42,357 nt of DNA from Prorocentrum cordatum (GCA_963575745.1 CAUYUJ010008094.1:1-42357); one strand, 5' to 3'; positions 23,201 through 30,032 are shown, counted from the stretch's first letter. Program-made: numbers and translations. Notes: generated by a model not told the origin, from the letters alone.

Positions 23201-24703
23201 CGCGCGGAGCGCCACAGTTTATGTTTATGTGTTTTTTCTTCTTCGAAATGAGAAAGCGATCACGAAGTGTTGCAAATGTTAAGCTCCAGAACCACAAATG
23301 GTGAGGAACCTTCGAGCGAAGCGCCTCGCCCAGCTTGCCGACCCGTCTCGGGATGCGACAGGGGAGGAGCTGGCTTATCAGGAAGACGAAGAGGGATGGA
23401 GGAAGAGGAGGAGGAGGAGGAGGGGAAGGGATGACAAGGAGTAGGAGTAGGAGGAGAAGGAGGAGGAGGAAGAGGTGGAGGAACATGAGGAGGAGGCGGA
23501 GGAGGAGCAGCAGGAGCAGCAGGAGCAGGAGGAGGACGACGCAGGCGCAGAGAACGAATATGTACGCAAACGCCCACGGAGGAGTCCAAGAGGACAGGGA
23601 CAAGGAGAAGAAAGATGATAGCGAGGAAGAGGATGCTGATGAGAGGGGGGGATCTCTCTGTCTCTGTCTCTGTCTCTCTCCCTCTCTCTCTCTATCTCTC
23701 TCCTGGAGGGATGGGCCGCATGGGCGTTGCCTCGGGGGTAAGGCGGTGGGGTCTTGAGAAAGATAATGGGAAGGAGAACGAGGACGGGGTGGATGAGCAG
23801 CAGCACCAGCAGAATGAGGAGACGGATGAGCAGCATCATATGATGTAGGGACAGGGAGAGGGGCTGAACGGCTGAATCGACTACTTCCGAAAGCATGGCG
23901 CCGGCTATCTGGAGTGGGCATTGTGTACGCCGCAATGTGTGACCCCCCTCTTCTTCCTCCTCCTCCTCCTCCTCCTCCCCCCATCTCCTCCTCTTCCTCC
24001 TCGACCTCCTCCTCCTCCTCCTCCTCCTCTTCCTCCTCGACCTCCTCCTCCTCCTCCTCCTCCTCCTCCTCCTCCTCATTCTCCTCCTCCTCATCCGCCT
24101 CGACCTCCTTCTCCACCTCCTCTTCCTCCTTCCCCCGCCTCCTCGTCATCACTTTTGCCTTCCACGAGCACCGCCAGCCCCTCCCCACCCTCAGGAAAGA
24201 GAGAGAGAGAGAGAGATGCGGGCGGCCGCCCGGCAGAGGAGGAGGAAGAGGAAGCCTCGGCGGGAGTCGGGAGCCGACGACGAAGCCGACCACCGCGACG
24301 ACGACAGTGACGACTCTGGCGGCGATGACAACGACGGCGGCGACGAAACCCGCCCCCTGGACCGCGATGAATGGGGAGGGGGGGGGCGAATAAAGAGGGG
24401 GGCCAGCGAGGGCCGTCGAGAAGGGGCCCTCTGGTGACCCGAGAAGGGGGGGCCCGTAGGGCCCGAACGGGGCACCTTTCTCCCCCTATGTACCTGGAGG
24501 AAACCAAAAAGCCATGCACACAAACTTTTGGCGCTCCGCGCGGGTTTCCTGGATCTGCGCTGGACCCCCCTCCCTGGCGCGCGGAGCGCGCCAGGGGCGG
24601 CGCCGGAGGCGCCGCCCGGGGGGGGCCCAGCGCGGATCCAAGAAATCCGCGCGGAGCGCCACAACTTTCTGCTTAGGTCGTTTTGTCTTCTTCGACTTTC
24701 GCC

Positions 24704-24735
<32 letters not shown>

Positions 24736-27700
24736 AAAATCGCCGCCCATGGAGACGCGCCCGAGCCCCACCAGAAGAAGCAGCGCAGGCATCCGCAGAG
24801 GCGTCCGGAGGCCCGCGTGGACCTCCTCGCCTTGGCGCTGGGCCCCTTTCCGTGGCACGCCCCTGGCGCGCGCCACGGGGGCGTGCGCAGAAGAGAGAGG
24901 CGCGCCGCCCGGGGGCGCCGATGCGGGGCAGACCGCGCGGATGTTAGCAGATGCGTGCTTCCGCCGACTGGCTTCTTCCCCGGCCCACGGCCGGAGGAGG
25001 GGGAGGAGGGGGAGGAGGGGAGGGGAGACAGGAGGAGGAGACGGAAGGGAGAAGAGAGGAGGAGGAGGAGGAGAAGGATACGGTGGAAAGGAAGGAGGAG
25101 GGAGGAGGAGGAGGAGGAGGAGGAGGAGAGAAGAGGAGGAGGAGGAGGCGGAGGAGGAGGAGGAGGAGGAGAGGAGGAGGAGGAGGAGGAGGAGGAGAGG
25201 AGGTGGAGGTAGGGCGCCAGCTGGTGGACACTTCGCCCAGCGGGAATGCTCCTCACCTGGCCGCCCCGAAGTCCCCTCCCTCCTCGGAACCCTCCCTCCT
25301 ACTGCTCCTCCTCCTCCGCCTCCTCCTCCCTCCCTCCTCCTCCGCTTCCTCCTCCGCTCCTCTCCTCCGCCTCCTCCTTCTCCTCCTCCGCCTCCGCCTC
25401 CGCCTCCTCCTCCTCCGCCTCCTCCTCCTCTTCCTCCCCCCCTCCTCCGCCTCCTCTGGGAGGAGAGGGAGCGCAGCGGTCGCTGCCAGGTGCAGCTGCT
25501 CGTGTGCCCGAGGCGACCGCGGGGCGGCCGTCGAAGGTAAGAGGAGCGAGGGAGGGCGCTCGCGGGCGGGGAAGGGGGATATCCTCCTCCTCGTCCTCGT
25601 CCTCCTCCTCCTCCTCCTCCTCCTCCTCATCCTCCTCCTCCTCCTCCTCCTCCTCCCTCCTCCTCCTCCTCTCCTCCTCCTCCTCCTCCTCCTCCTCGTC
25701 TCGTCCTCGTCCTCCTCCTCCTCCTCCTCCTCCTCCTCCTCCTCGTCCTCCTCCTCCTCCTCCCCTCCTCCTCCCCCTCCTCCTCCCCCTCCTCCTCCCC
25801 CTCCTCCCCGCCTCCCTCCCTCCCTCCCTCCCTCCCTCACTCCCTCCCTCCCTCCTTCTCTCCCTCCCTGCCCCGCGCGGCCGCCAAAATGCCCCGGAGG
25901 GGCGGGGAGAGGCGAAACTTCCCCTCTCTATCGTGAGGCAATTCCTGGGAAGCCTTCGTGGGAATGACAGCAAGATGGGAAGGCCATTGAGAGCCGGACT
26001 AGGGACCAGGCCAGATTGGGCCCAGAATTCGACCAAACTGAGCGGAACTAGACGGGAGCAAGCCAAGTGCAGGCTGGCTATCGGCAGCGGATATGTAGAA
26101 GCGCCGATGCTGAATTTGATATCCCAAATTTTGCGGCCGAGACCTCCCCTCGAAGCTGCCCCACCCGCCCGCTCCCGAATTGCGCTGTGGACAGGATCTC
26201 GAGGCGGATGTATGTCGTTGCGACGGAAGGCTACCCCCAAGGGCCCCCTTTTCAAAAACACAAAGACCGTCATCCGCGTCCTTTCTTGTTCTTTGCCTCC
26301 TCTGCCTCCTCCCTCCTCCGCCTGCTGGCCCTTCCCTCCCCCTCGATCAAGCCTGGTCAAATACGATCCCAAACGCAGTCCCCGTAGCTTTTTATTACAG
26401 TTCGATTTCGGATTAAGGGAAAGCCTAAGCAGAGCACTATGCTTGCTTAAGGTCTGAAGGAGAGCCTATCTGCACGTGTCTCTTGCGCAAAGCACGCCAG
26501 TGTTTTGCACGGTGCCCGTGCGCAGAAACTGTCTGACGTATTGCTGCAGCGCCAGCTGCTCTTGTATGGCCGCTTCCCCGGGAACCTACACCCTGCGAAA
26601 TGCTTAAGAAATCATGGGTTCAGAAATTCATAGTCTCAGAACTTGAATAAAAAACCCAGCATGTCTATTACAATCTTGATATTTACCTTGAAACGTCAAG
26701 GATAATCGAGACCCTGGCCGAAAACTTAAGTTCTCTTAAGCATCGCCTAAGGTGTACGAGCAGCCTGCCAAGACGCGTGCTCATTTCGGCTCGATGAAGA
26801 GACTTAAGAAACCTTAAGAAACTTACGTTTTCGGCAAGAGTCTCGATTATTCTTAACGTTTCAATGTGAATCTTAAGATTTCAATAGAAATGTTGGGTTT
26901 CTATTCAAGTTCTGAGACTATGAATTTCTGAGCCCATGATTTCTTAAGCATTAGGCAGGGTGTACGAGCAGTCTGCCAAGACGCATGCTCATGTCGGCTC
27001 GATCAAGAGACGGGCCACGGGTGCAGCGGGCAAACGCTGTGCGAGTTCCAGGGGGGAGCCCCGTGCGCAGAAACTGTCTGACGTATTGCTGCAGCGCCAG
27101 CTGCTCTTGTATGGCCGCTTCCCCGGGAACCTGCGAGCAGCCTGCCAAGACGCGTGCTCATCCTGGGTGGTCGAAGCCAATCTGGCGCCAATCTGGCAGG
27201 CCCAGTCTGGCAAACGGGGGCAATCTGGCGAGGGAGCCAACGCGAAGCCAGTCTGGCGAATAACCCAAATCGTCCAGCTTGGCCGGGCCAGATTGGCCCG
27301 TGGGGCCCAATCCAATCTGACAGTCTGGCCTTCGACTACCCAGCCTCCTCCTCCGCCTCCTCCTCCTCCTCCTCCTCCTCCGCTTCTTCCTCCTCCTCCT
27401 CCTCCTCCTCCTCCTCCTCCTCCTCCTCCTCCATCACATTTCCTTCCGAAATGACATTTCGGCTCGACCAAGAGACGGGCCACGGGTGCAGCGGACAAAC
27501 GACGTGCGAGCATTCCAGGGGCGGAGCCCCGCCGGCGCCGGGCACCTAGAGAGTCCCACCAGCCCCCCCACGCCACTCTGAAGGGGCCCACAAACGCACA
27601 AACAAATACACACGAATATGACAGGGCTCCCCCTATTTTCTGCGTTTCTGTCTTCCCCCCACTGCCCACATTTTCCCACATTTTCTGGGGAGTCGACGAT

Positions 27701-28815
27701 TGATTGTGTCTGTGTGTTTTTTCCCCTCCTGACACTCTGGCATACCCCAAAAAACACAAAAGAGAGCGCACTCTGCGGCGAAACCTACATCATGCTCGGG
27801 CGCCCCTCGACCAATTTGCACGTGTGTTGAGCGGGACGTCGCGGGTGCCCTCATGCTGTCCGCTGTGCAAAGTGTGCAGGCTCACCACCCCTGTCAAAAA
27901 CCGATGCAGAGTGTGATATACGAATCCTCGCCAACACTGTGCATGGCTTTTTTGACAGGGATGGTGGGTGACGTCTCAGTGGCACCGAGGCATCCCTCGA
28001 AGAAGAAACAACGACATAAGCCGAAATTTTCGGAACTCCGCGCGGATTTCTTGGATCAGCCCCGCGCGCGCAGCGCGCCGGGGGCCGTGCCGGAGGCGCC
28101 GGCCCAGGAAATCCGCGCGGAGCTCCAAAAGTTTAATGTCTGTGCCTCTCTTCTCCTTCCAATCCTGCCGCGTTCGTGAGCCTTTCCGCGCGCTGCCGAA
28201 CCGCCACAGAGTACTTACCCGTCTCGGTGGCGCCGAGGCCTCCCTCCCCCCTCCTCTAGGAACACCAGCAAGATACGAATACCACACTCCCGGGACCTTC
28301 CAGGATGCGCTCTGACGAAAATTCCGGCTCGAATACAGCGGTGGCGACGATCGGGCCTCCCAGGAGGCCCAACAAGGCGAAAACTGGGCAAGGGTAGCAG
28401 TATCCGCCGACCCCTTGTGGGTCTCTAGGCGTGTGAGATTCTTCCCCCCCCATAATCCCCCCCCCCCAGGGACCCCAAACCGGCAATTCGATCCCCCCCC
28501 CCGGGCCTGGCCGCACCCCGGACCGAACGCGCCGCAGTGCTCCAAAACTCGTCAAAAAGGCACCAAAACTCGCCAAAAAGGTACCAAAACGCTCCACGGA
28601 CGGTCCCCCAGACCACAATTCGCCGACATAGCGCCCCCAGGCGCTCACGTATGGGTACACCTCTTCCTCATCTGATCCCCCCCCCGGGAGAGGCCTGCTT
28701 GACGAAGCGCGCCTCGTACCAGTGCAGCCGGATGGGCAGCTTGGCGAGGTCCACGCCAGCCCTGCGCTTGCACCACTCGACGATGTACGCCTCCTGCTCC
28801 TCGCGGGTGTCGAAC
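12561..28815 (-). CDS. DGD: Digalactosyldiacylglycerol synthase (DGD1/DGD2-like), internal five exons
   Basis: Transfers galactose from UDP-galactose to monogalactosyldiacylglycerol, making DGDG, a major thylakoid lipid; plant enzymes are GT4-family glycosyltransferases of the outer plastid envelope. Five minus-strand exons join into one continuous match to the family: EEQEAYIVEW (exon 1), DVLILEEP (2), EHLCWYHNGQRW (3), VGIVHTNY...CNVHGV (4) and YFLGKAVFPKGW (5). Plant DGDs carry the same order with ILEEPEHL, HVVGIVHTNY, CNVHGVNPKF and YFLGKMVW. The N-terminal part (targeting sequence, first Rossmann fold) and the UDP-sugar-binding C-terminal half were not found and probably lie outside the window. 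Introns range from about 0.55 kb to 8.9 kb and are full of transposons and microsatellites. Confidence 0.9.
12757..12835. repeat. GGA-rich tract upstream of DGD exon 5
   Basis: (GGA)n on the plus strand, so (TCC)n at the acceptor side of exon 5 on the coding strand; it may serve as an extended polypyrimidine tract. Confidence 0.8.
12985..13530 (-). pseudogene. Unassigned coding-like fragment in DGD intron 4
   Basis: Minus-strand frame with VLERHDLWDLVLMRDGSNRM and RALRILANV at 13370-13480, then an apparent frame change to a part with LPLAAEGLVSGSELQASVTS. Composition is protein-like, but I recognise no domain. It may be a decayed transposon or gene piece. 13530-13860 holds nothing I can name. 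Confidence 0.25.
13860..14053. mobile_element. MITE-like foldback element, 194 bp, 14-bp perfect TIR
   Basis: Bounded by CAGCCCCAGACATG (13860-13873) and its exact reverse complement (14040-14053). Inside, CGTCCTGATTTTT stretches also face each other. No target duplication is evident. A related, inverted, less complete copy lies at 14290-14466. Confidence 0.7.
14290..14466. mobile_element. Second, inverted copy of the 13860-14053 MITE
   Basis: Reverse complement of the 13860-14040 body with about 85% identity by eye (CGACGTCGCATGTCTGGG at the right end; CGGGCCTCGGGAGCGTCAAA inside). The left end is degraded near 14290. The two copies face each other across a 236-bp GC-rich spacer with no recognisable content. 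Confidence 0.65.
14680..14740 (-). other. Possible small exon or transmembrane-like fragment
   Basis: After CCCCCGCGCAG|GG the minus strand reads GLLAISLHAALALVSGAL, a hydrophobic helix-like stretch. It sits inside DGD intron 4 and does not fit the DGD family, so it may be chance or part of the degraded LINE next to it. Confidence 0.15.
14950..16690 (-). pseudogene. LINE AP-endonuclease and pre-RT region, frameshifted fragment
   Basis: Pieces in several minus-strand frames follow the order of an APE-type endonuclease: LEIARRVQERRRPSILCGF and SCGVTILLRENTI (16690-16394), NFDLTFIAFYC (about 16370), QLCENHSLTDTNAAH (about 15950), then WIDHVCIVYERADRV and KRPRDHIAYY (15880-15750), the IDxV...DH ending of LINE endonucleases. 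A charged linker (frame 15949-15188) leads into VEVRVNDSRLPPKIDDITEA (about 15040). It lies on the same strand as the host gene, in intron 4. The RT is missing (3' end lost near 14950) and the 5' end meets a GGA tract at 16690. Confidence 0.6.
16690..17240. repeat. GGA tract, GATGATG tract, GGA tract
   Basis: 16690-16800 GGA/GAG repeats, 16865-17165 imperfect GAT/CTG repeats, 17168-17240 pure GGA abutting the donor side of DGD exon 4. Confidence 0.9.
17253..17483 (-). CDS. DGD: DGD exon 4
   Basis: 231 bp (77 codons) from VGIVHTNYRVYLAAMGYDG through SAYCDVTIKLSAAG to CNVHGVRDEFLRIGSK. The acceptor is CCAAG|GTG; the donor is AGCAAG|GCTCCG, a second GC donor. (TCC)n on the coding strand occupies the polypyrimidine position upstream. 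It corresponds to VGIVHTNYLEY...AYCDKVLRLSAAT...CNVHGVNPKFLKIG of plant DGD1. Confidence 0.92.
17500..17960. repeat. GGA tract then CTC tract upstream of DGD exon 4
   Basis: 17505-17680 is GGA-rich, giving the coding strand of exon 4 a long TCC stretch at its acceptor. 17780-17960 switches to CTC/CCT. A single-copy-looking 80 bp (17690-17770) lies between. Confidence 0.85.
18058..18520 (+). mobile_element. Composite satellite element, copy C3 (5'-truncated)
   Basis: Lacks the leader and begins inside the ~82-bp array (two units, 18058-18195). It continues with ~72-bp units (18195-18385) and the conserved tail (GGGGCCTATGAAGAGGGAAC; ACACTGGTCC at 18510-18520). It runs into CTC repeats at the 3' end and lies in DGD intron 3, antisense to the gene. 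Confidence 0.8.
18520..19090. repeat. CTC-rich tract with 9-bp minisatellite
   Basis: 18681-18772 is about ten copies of a 9-bp unit (TCCTCCAGG). It is followed by pure and imperfect CTC to 19060, reaching within about 100 bp of the donor side of exon 3. Long frames here (Gly-Pro-Pro or Leu-Glu-Asp repeats) are artefacts. Confidence 0.9.
19161..19223 (-). CDS. DGD: DGD exon 3
   Basis: 63 bp encoding EPEHLCWYHNGQRWPELFKHV, the strongly conserved EPEHLxWxHxGxxW block. The acceptor is GGGGCAG|GAG. The donor is best placed at CACGTG|GTGGCC, which joins in frame to exon 4 as HV-VGIVHTNY. Confidence 0.85.
19320..19760. repeat. GGGGA/GGA-rich tract between DGD exons 3 and 2
   Basis: 19328-19383 is a dense run of GGGG/GGGGG blocks with potential for G-quadruplexes. 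It then becomes GGA/GAGGA repeats up to exon 2. The intron is only about 550 bp and is mostly this repeat. Confidence 0.85.
19774..19840 (-). CDS. DGD: DGD exon 2
   Basis: Encodes RRSLGLPQAPDTPRDVLILEEP, ending in the family hallmark before EHL. The donor is probably CTGGAG|GAGCC (GA donor); it is ambiguous because GAG is doubled across the junction. The acceptor is one of several AGs at 19838-19843 and its phase with exon 1 is unresolved. Unlike the other exons, its upstream flank is purine-rich on the coding strand. Confidence 0.75.
19865..20300. repeat. CTC tract, (CT)n and TA/CA dinucleotide tract
   Basis: 19865-20130 CTC-rich; 20180-20213 (CT)n; 20214-20300 TATATA/CACACA mixed repeat. 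Confidence 0.9.
20330..20485 (+). other. Weak plus-strand exon candidate
   Basis: Plus frame MTASVAAYIAPANGRPTAAQ to PRRGPRIGPE followed by a consensus-like donor (GA|GTAAGT at 20480-20488). Composition is protein-like but I recognise no family, and it lies inside a DGD intron on the opposite strand. Chance is a real alternative. Confidence 0.15.
20602..21302 (-). mobile_element. Composite satellite element, copy C4
   Basis: Complete copy in reverse: leader at 21190-21302, about four ~82-bp units 20935-21200, two to three ~72-bp units 20750-20935 (adjacent starts at 20823 and 20896), tail 20602-20750 (rc GAGCCTATGAAGAGGGAATT; CAACATCGTTGGTGAG). GGA tracts at 20535-20598 and 21310-21350 flank both ends. 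Confidence 0.85.
21310..21378. repeat. GGA tract between composite copies C4 and C5
   Basis: Short GGA run joining the 5' end of C4 to the 3' end of C5, which lie head to tail. Confidence 0.8.
21380..22130 (-). mobile_element. Composite satellite element, copy C5 (leader missing)
   Basis: Tail 21380-21520, ~72-bp units 21520-21715, about five ~82-bp units 21715-22130. The 5' leader is absent: the array ends near 22130, just before a MITE. All units are in the same orientation as C4. Confidence 0.82.
22161..22353. mobile_element. MITE copy 1, TIR GTCGGGCGTGTCCCCCTACA, 9-bp TSD
   Basis: Terminal inverted repeats GTCGGGCGTGTCCCCCTACA... and ...CCTGTAGGGGGACACGCCCG enclose a partly palindromic interior with ACCCCAAA/TTTGGGGT blocks. 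The 9 bases ACACTGGGC occur immediately outside both ends (22152-22160 and 22354-22362). That length fits Mutator- or hAT-like transposases (8-9 bp). No coding capacity. Confidence 0.8.
22492..22684. mobile_element. MITE copy 2, same family, 8-bp TSD
   Basis: Same TIR and interior as the copy at 22161-22353, but flanked by a different direct repeat, ATCTACAC (22484-22491 and 22685-22692). Two copies with unrelated flanking duplications show that the unit moves as a discrete element. Confidence 0.8.
22758..22921. repeat. Foldback repeat, ~165 bp
   Basis: Imperfect inverted arms: CCAACCCAACCCGAAGACC on the left against rc CCAACCCAACCCGAAGGCC on the right, with C9-G8 homopolymers in between. 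Probably another small hairpin transposon. Confidence 0.6.
22945..23050. mobile_element. Palindromic element family F, copy F1 (partial)
   Basis: Left arm CGGATTTCTTGGATCTGCG, then an internal hairpin (GTTGGACTCCTCTCC ... GGAGAGGAGTCCAAC). The right arm is degraded. It lies next to F2 in the same orientation. Confidence 0.65.
23070..23235. mobile_element. Palindromic element family F, copy F2
   Basis: Long hairpin with ends AACATAAACTTT / AGTTTATGTT, arms TTCTTGGATCTGCGCTGGG and GATCCAAGAAATCCGCGCGG, and a centre CTGGCGCGCGGAGCGCGCCAG followed by GGCGGCG...CGCCGCC. No coding capacity. Further copies at 24507-24676, 28014-28146 and 37503-37632. Confidence 0.75.
23255..23395 (-). repeat. Composite element leader fragment (C6)
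   Basis: Only the leader is present in reverse (rc CCTGTCGCATCCCGAGACGG; rc GTTCCTCACCATTTGTGG), ending in GGA repeats at 23395. It shows that the leader can exist apart from the satellite arrays. Confidence 0.65.
23395..24215. repeat. GGA, (CT)n, CTC and (GA)n tracts
   Basis: 23395-23540 GGA/GAG; 23650-23705 CT-rich; 23940-24145 CTC; 24193-24216 GA. The roughly 230 bp at 23706-23940 show no recognisable gene. Confidence 0.85.
24507..24676. mobile_element. Palindromic element family F, copy F3
   Basis: Best-preserved arms: GGCGCTCCGCGCGGGTTTCC on the left against rc GGCGCTCCGCGCGGATTTCT on the right, with the same GCGCGCGGAGCGCGC centre as F2. Followed at 24700 by C18/A10 homopolymers. Confidence 0.75.
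24880..24985 (+). other. Weak plus-strand coding-like stretch
   Basis: Plus frame with GADAGQTARMLADACFRRLA flanked by GGA repeats. The DGD gene runs on the other strand here, so this could be a chance reading of GC-rich DNA. No family recognised. Confidence 0.12.
24990..25870. repeat. GGA tract then CTC tracts
   Basis: 24995-25210 GGA; 25305-25450 CTC/CCG; 25580-25870 CTC. Between them, 25455-25535 is non-repetitive and ends at a GGTAAGAG donor-like site on the plus strand, with no recognisable product. Confidence 0.88.
25870..26510. other. Unassigned single-copy-looking DNA in DGD intron 1
   Basis: No frame on either strand shows a recognisable domain. It includes a CCAGATTGGGCCC motif similar to the TCTGGC cluster at 27179-27330. 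The last 150 bp are AT-richer. Confidence 0.3.
26515..27132. repeat. Perfect 73-bp direct repeat around an AT-rich inverted repeat
   Basis: 26515-26587 and 27060-27132 are identical (CCCGTGCGCAGAAACTGTCT...CCCCGGGAACCT). Directly after the first copy starts a large inverted repeat: arms 26586-26740 and 26803-26965 (CTTAAGAAATCATGGG...; ATAATCGAGAC...), about 85% matched by eye, AT-rich, with a 62-bp loop. The loop repeats the flank to the right of the element (GTACGAGCAG.CTGCCAAGAC). Confidence 0.8.
27340..27442. repeat. CTC microsatellite
   Basis: About 100 bp of CTC with CGC/TTC variants, preceded by a cluster of AATCTGGC/CAGTCTGGC motifs at 27179-27330. 27560-27880 beyond it holds no recognisable gene. 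Confidence 0.85.
27886..27972. repeat. Small hairpin element, ~87 bp
   Basis: Inverted arms CACCACCCCTGTCAAAAACC and rc CCCACCATCCCTGTCAAAAA, continuing into GATGCAGAGTGT / ATGCACAGTGT. The loop is about 15 bp. Probably a MITE-like hairpin. Confidence 0.6.
28014..28146. mobile_element. Palindromic element family F, copy F4
   Basis: Arms CTCCGCGCGGATTTCTTGG / rc CTCCGCGCGGATTTCCTGG, outer ends CGACATAAGCCG and AAAGTTTAATGTCTG, GCGCGCGCAGCGCGC centre. About 150 bp of plain sequence and G/C homopolymers follow up to DGD exon 1. Confidence 0.7.
28695..28815 (-). CDS. DGD: DGD exon 1 of those visible
   Basis: Encodes FDTREEQEAYIVEWCKRR followed by IRLHWYEARFVKQ, corresponding to the SSPEEQESYI...FYPGKF segment of plant DGDs. 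The acceptor is CTGCCAGCAG|G. The donor reads AAGCAG|GCCTCT, a GC donor as commonly reported in dinoflagellates. GGA repeats lie on the acceptor side, i.e. a TCC polypyrimidine tract on the coding strand. Confidence 0.85.
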
Positions 28816-28829
28816 CTGCTGGCAGTGGA

Positions 28830-29440
28830 GAAAGGAGGAGGCGAGGGAGGAGGGGGAGGAGGAGGGGGAGGAGGAGGAGGAGGAGGAGGAGGAGGAGGAG
28901 GAGGAGGAGGAGGAGGAGCAGGAGGAGGAGGAGGAGGAGGAGGAGGAAAAGGAGAGAGGAGGGACAAGCGCCCATATTGATTATGATATGAGGAGAGAGA
29001 AGGGAGGAGGGGGATGAGAAGGAGGAGGAGGGAGAAGAGGCTGAGGAGAAGGTGGAGGAGGACGATCAGTAATCAGGAGGATGACGGCGACGAGGAAAAT
29101 GATGCAGCTGTGCTCATTACCCTGCCCCGCCTCCTCCTCTTCCACCTCCTCTCATCCCTCTCATCATCGTCATGATCATCACCACCACCATCATCATCAT
29201 CATCATCATCATCATCACCCTCATCCTCATCGTCATCCTCATCCTCATCATCATCATCACCGTCATCATCACCAACATCCGTACCACAACCATCAGCAGC
29301 ACCATCATCATTAGCGGCACCATCACAATCCACCAGCATCGCCATCAACATCAACATCATAAAACAAATCATCACCACCACCGTCATCATCGTCATCGTC
29401 GTCACCATCCTCATCGGCATCGCCATCATCATAATAAGTT
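28830..29440. repeat. GGA tracts then CAT tract
   Basis: 28830-28960 GGA at the acceptor side of DGD exon 1, 28990-29060 GGA/GAG, 29165-29435 CAT/ATC. The CAT part abuts the 3' end of the tyrosine-recombinase element; similar CAT DNA resumes at 35702. Confidence 0.9.
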
Positions 29441-29441
29441 A

Positions 29442-29535
29442 GGATATGTCGAGGCCATCTTTTCCATCTTTGTGCAGAACGGCGGAGGGCAGCCTCGAGA
29501 GTGCACAGCCAGCAAGAGAAGCTCAGACTCGGCAT
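29442..29535 (-). repeat. Split direct repeat B2 (3' end of element)
   Basis: Counterpart of B1 (GTGCAGAACGGCGGAGGGCA; GCACAGCCAGCAAGAGAAGC). Its outer edge meets CATCATAATAAG of the microsatellite. Confidence 0.85.
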
Positions 29536-29579
29536 TGGTTAAAATTCTAGCTCAAGTTGGGCGGGGGGGGGGGGCAACA

Positions 29580-29641
29580 AAGAACTTGAGCATGGGGATA
29601 CGGCCACACATGCACCACAAATGCCGACAAGTCGCTGTATG
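29580..29641 (-). repeat. Split direct repeat A2
   Basis: Second copy of A, 6060 bp from A1 and lying between B1 and B2. Confidence 0.9.
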
Positions 29642-29643
29642 TG

Positions 29644-29737
29644 GGATCTTTCGAGGCAATCTTTTTCCCATATTTGTGCAGAGCGGCGGAGGGCAGCCTC
29701 GAGGATGCACAGCCAGCAAGAGAAGCACAGTCTCGGT
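29644..29737 (-). repeat. Split direct repeat B1
   Basis: About 94 bp (GTGCAGAGCGGCGGAGGGCA; GCACAGCCAGCAAGAGAAGC) matching B2 at roughly 85% by eye with small indels. Adjacent to A2. Confidence 0.85.
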
Positions 29738-29819
29738 ACCAAGCGCTAGTCTCCACACATGGTTACAGCCGAACAACTTCATTGACTAAAAACCTTGTTA
29801 TATCGGGCGGCACGGGGCA

Positions 29820-29923
29820 GCTGCCGCGCGGCAGCAACTATCATGCCCGTGCCTGCGGTGGCTACTTCAACGGGTAGGCCGCGGGTCGAGGCACGAGCCA
29901 CGGCATCCAGCGTGGCTCGTGCC
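29820..29923. other. Two strong hairpins in the 3' untranslated part of the YR element
   Basis: 29820-29835 is a perfect 16-bp palindrome (GCTGCCGCGCGGCAGC). 29890-29923 is a perfect 13-bp stem (GGCACGAGCCACG / CGTGGCTCGTGCC) with an 8-nt loop (GCATCCAG). Both lie between the last ORF and B1. Confidence 0.7.
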
Positions 29924-29986
29924 TTGGGGGCAGAGGCAACGACGCGAGAGGCAGTCGAGGTCCCGAACGCCCCAATCGACCAATAA

Positions 29987-29988
<2 letters not shown>

Positions 29989-30031
<43 letters not shown>

Positions 30032-30032
30032 A
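29989..30032. repeat. (CT)n microsatellite
   Basis: About 43 bp of pure CT inside the 3' part of the YR element. Confidence 0.95.

Noticed and set aside
25246-26457. 403-residue plus-strand frame
   Set aside because: Ser/Pro homopolymers from CTC repeats, then sequence without any recognisable domain.
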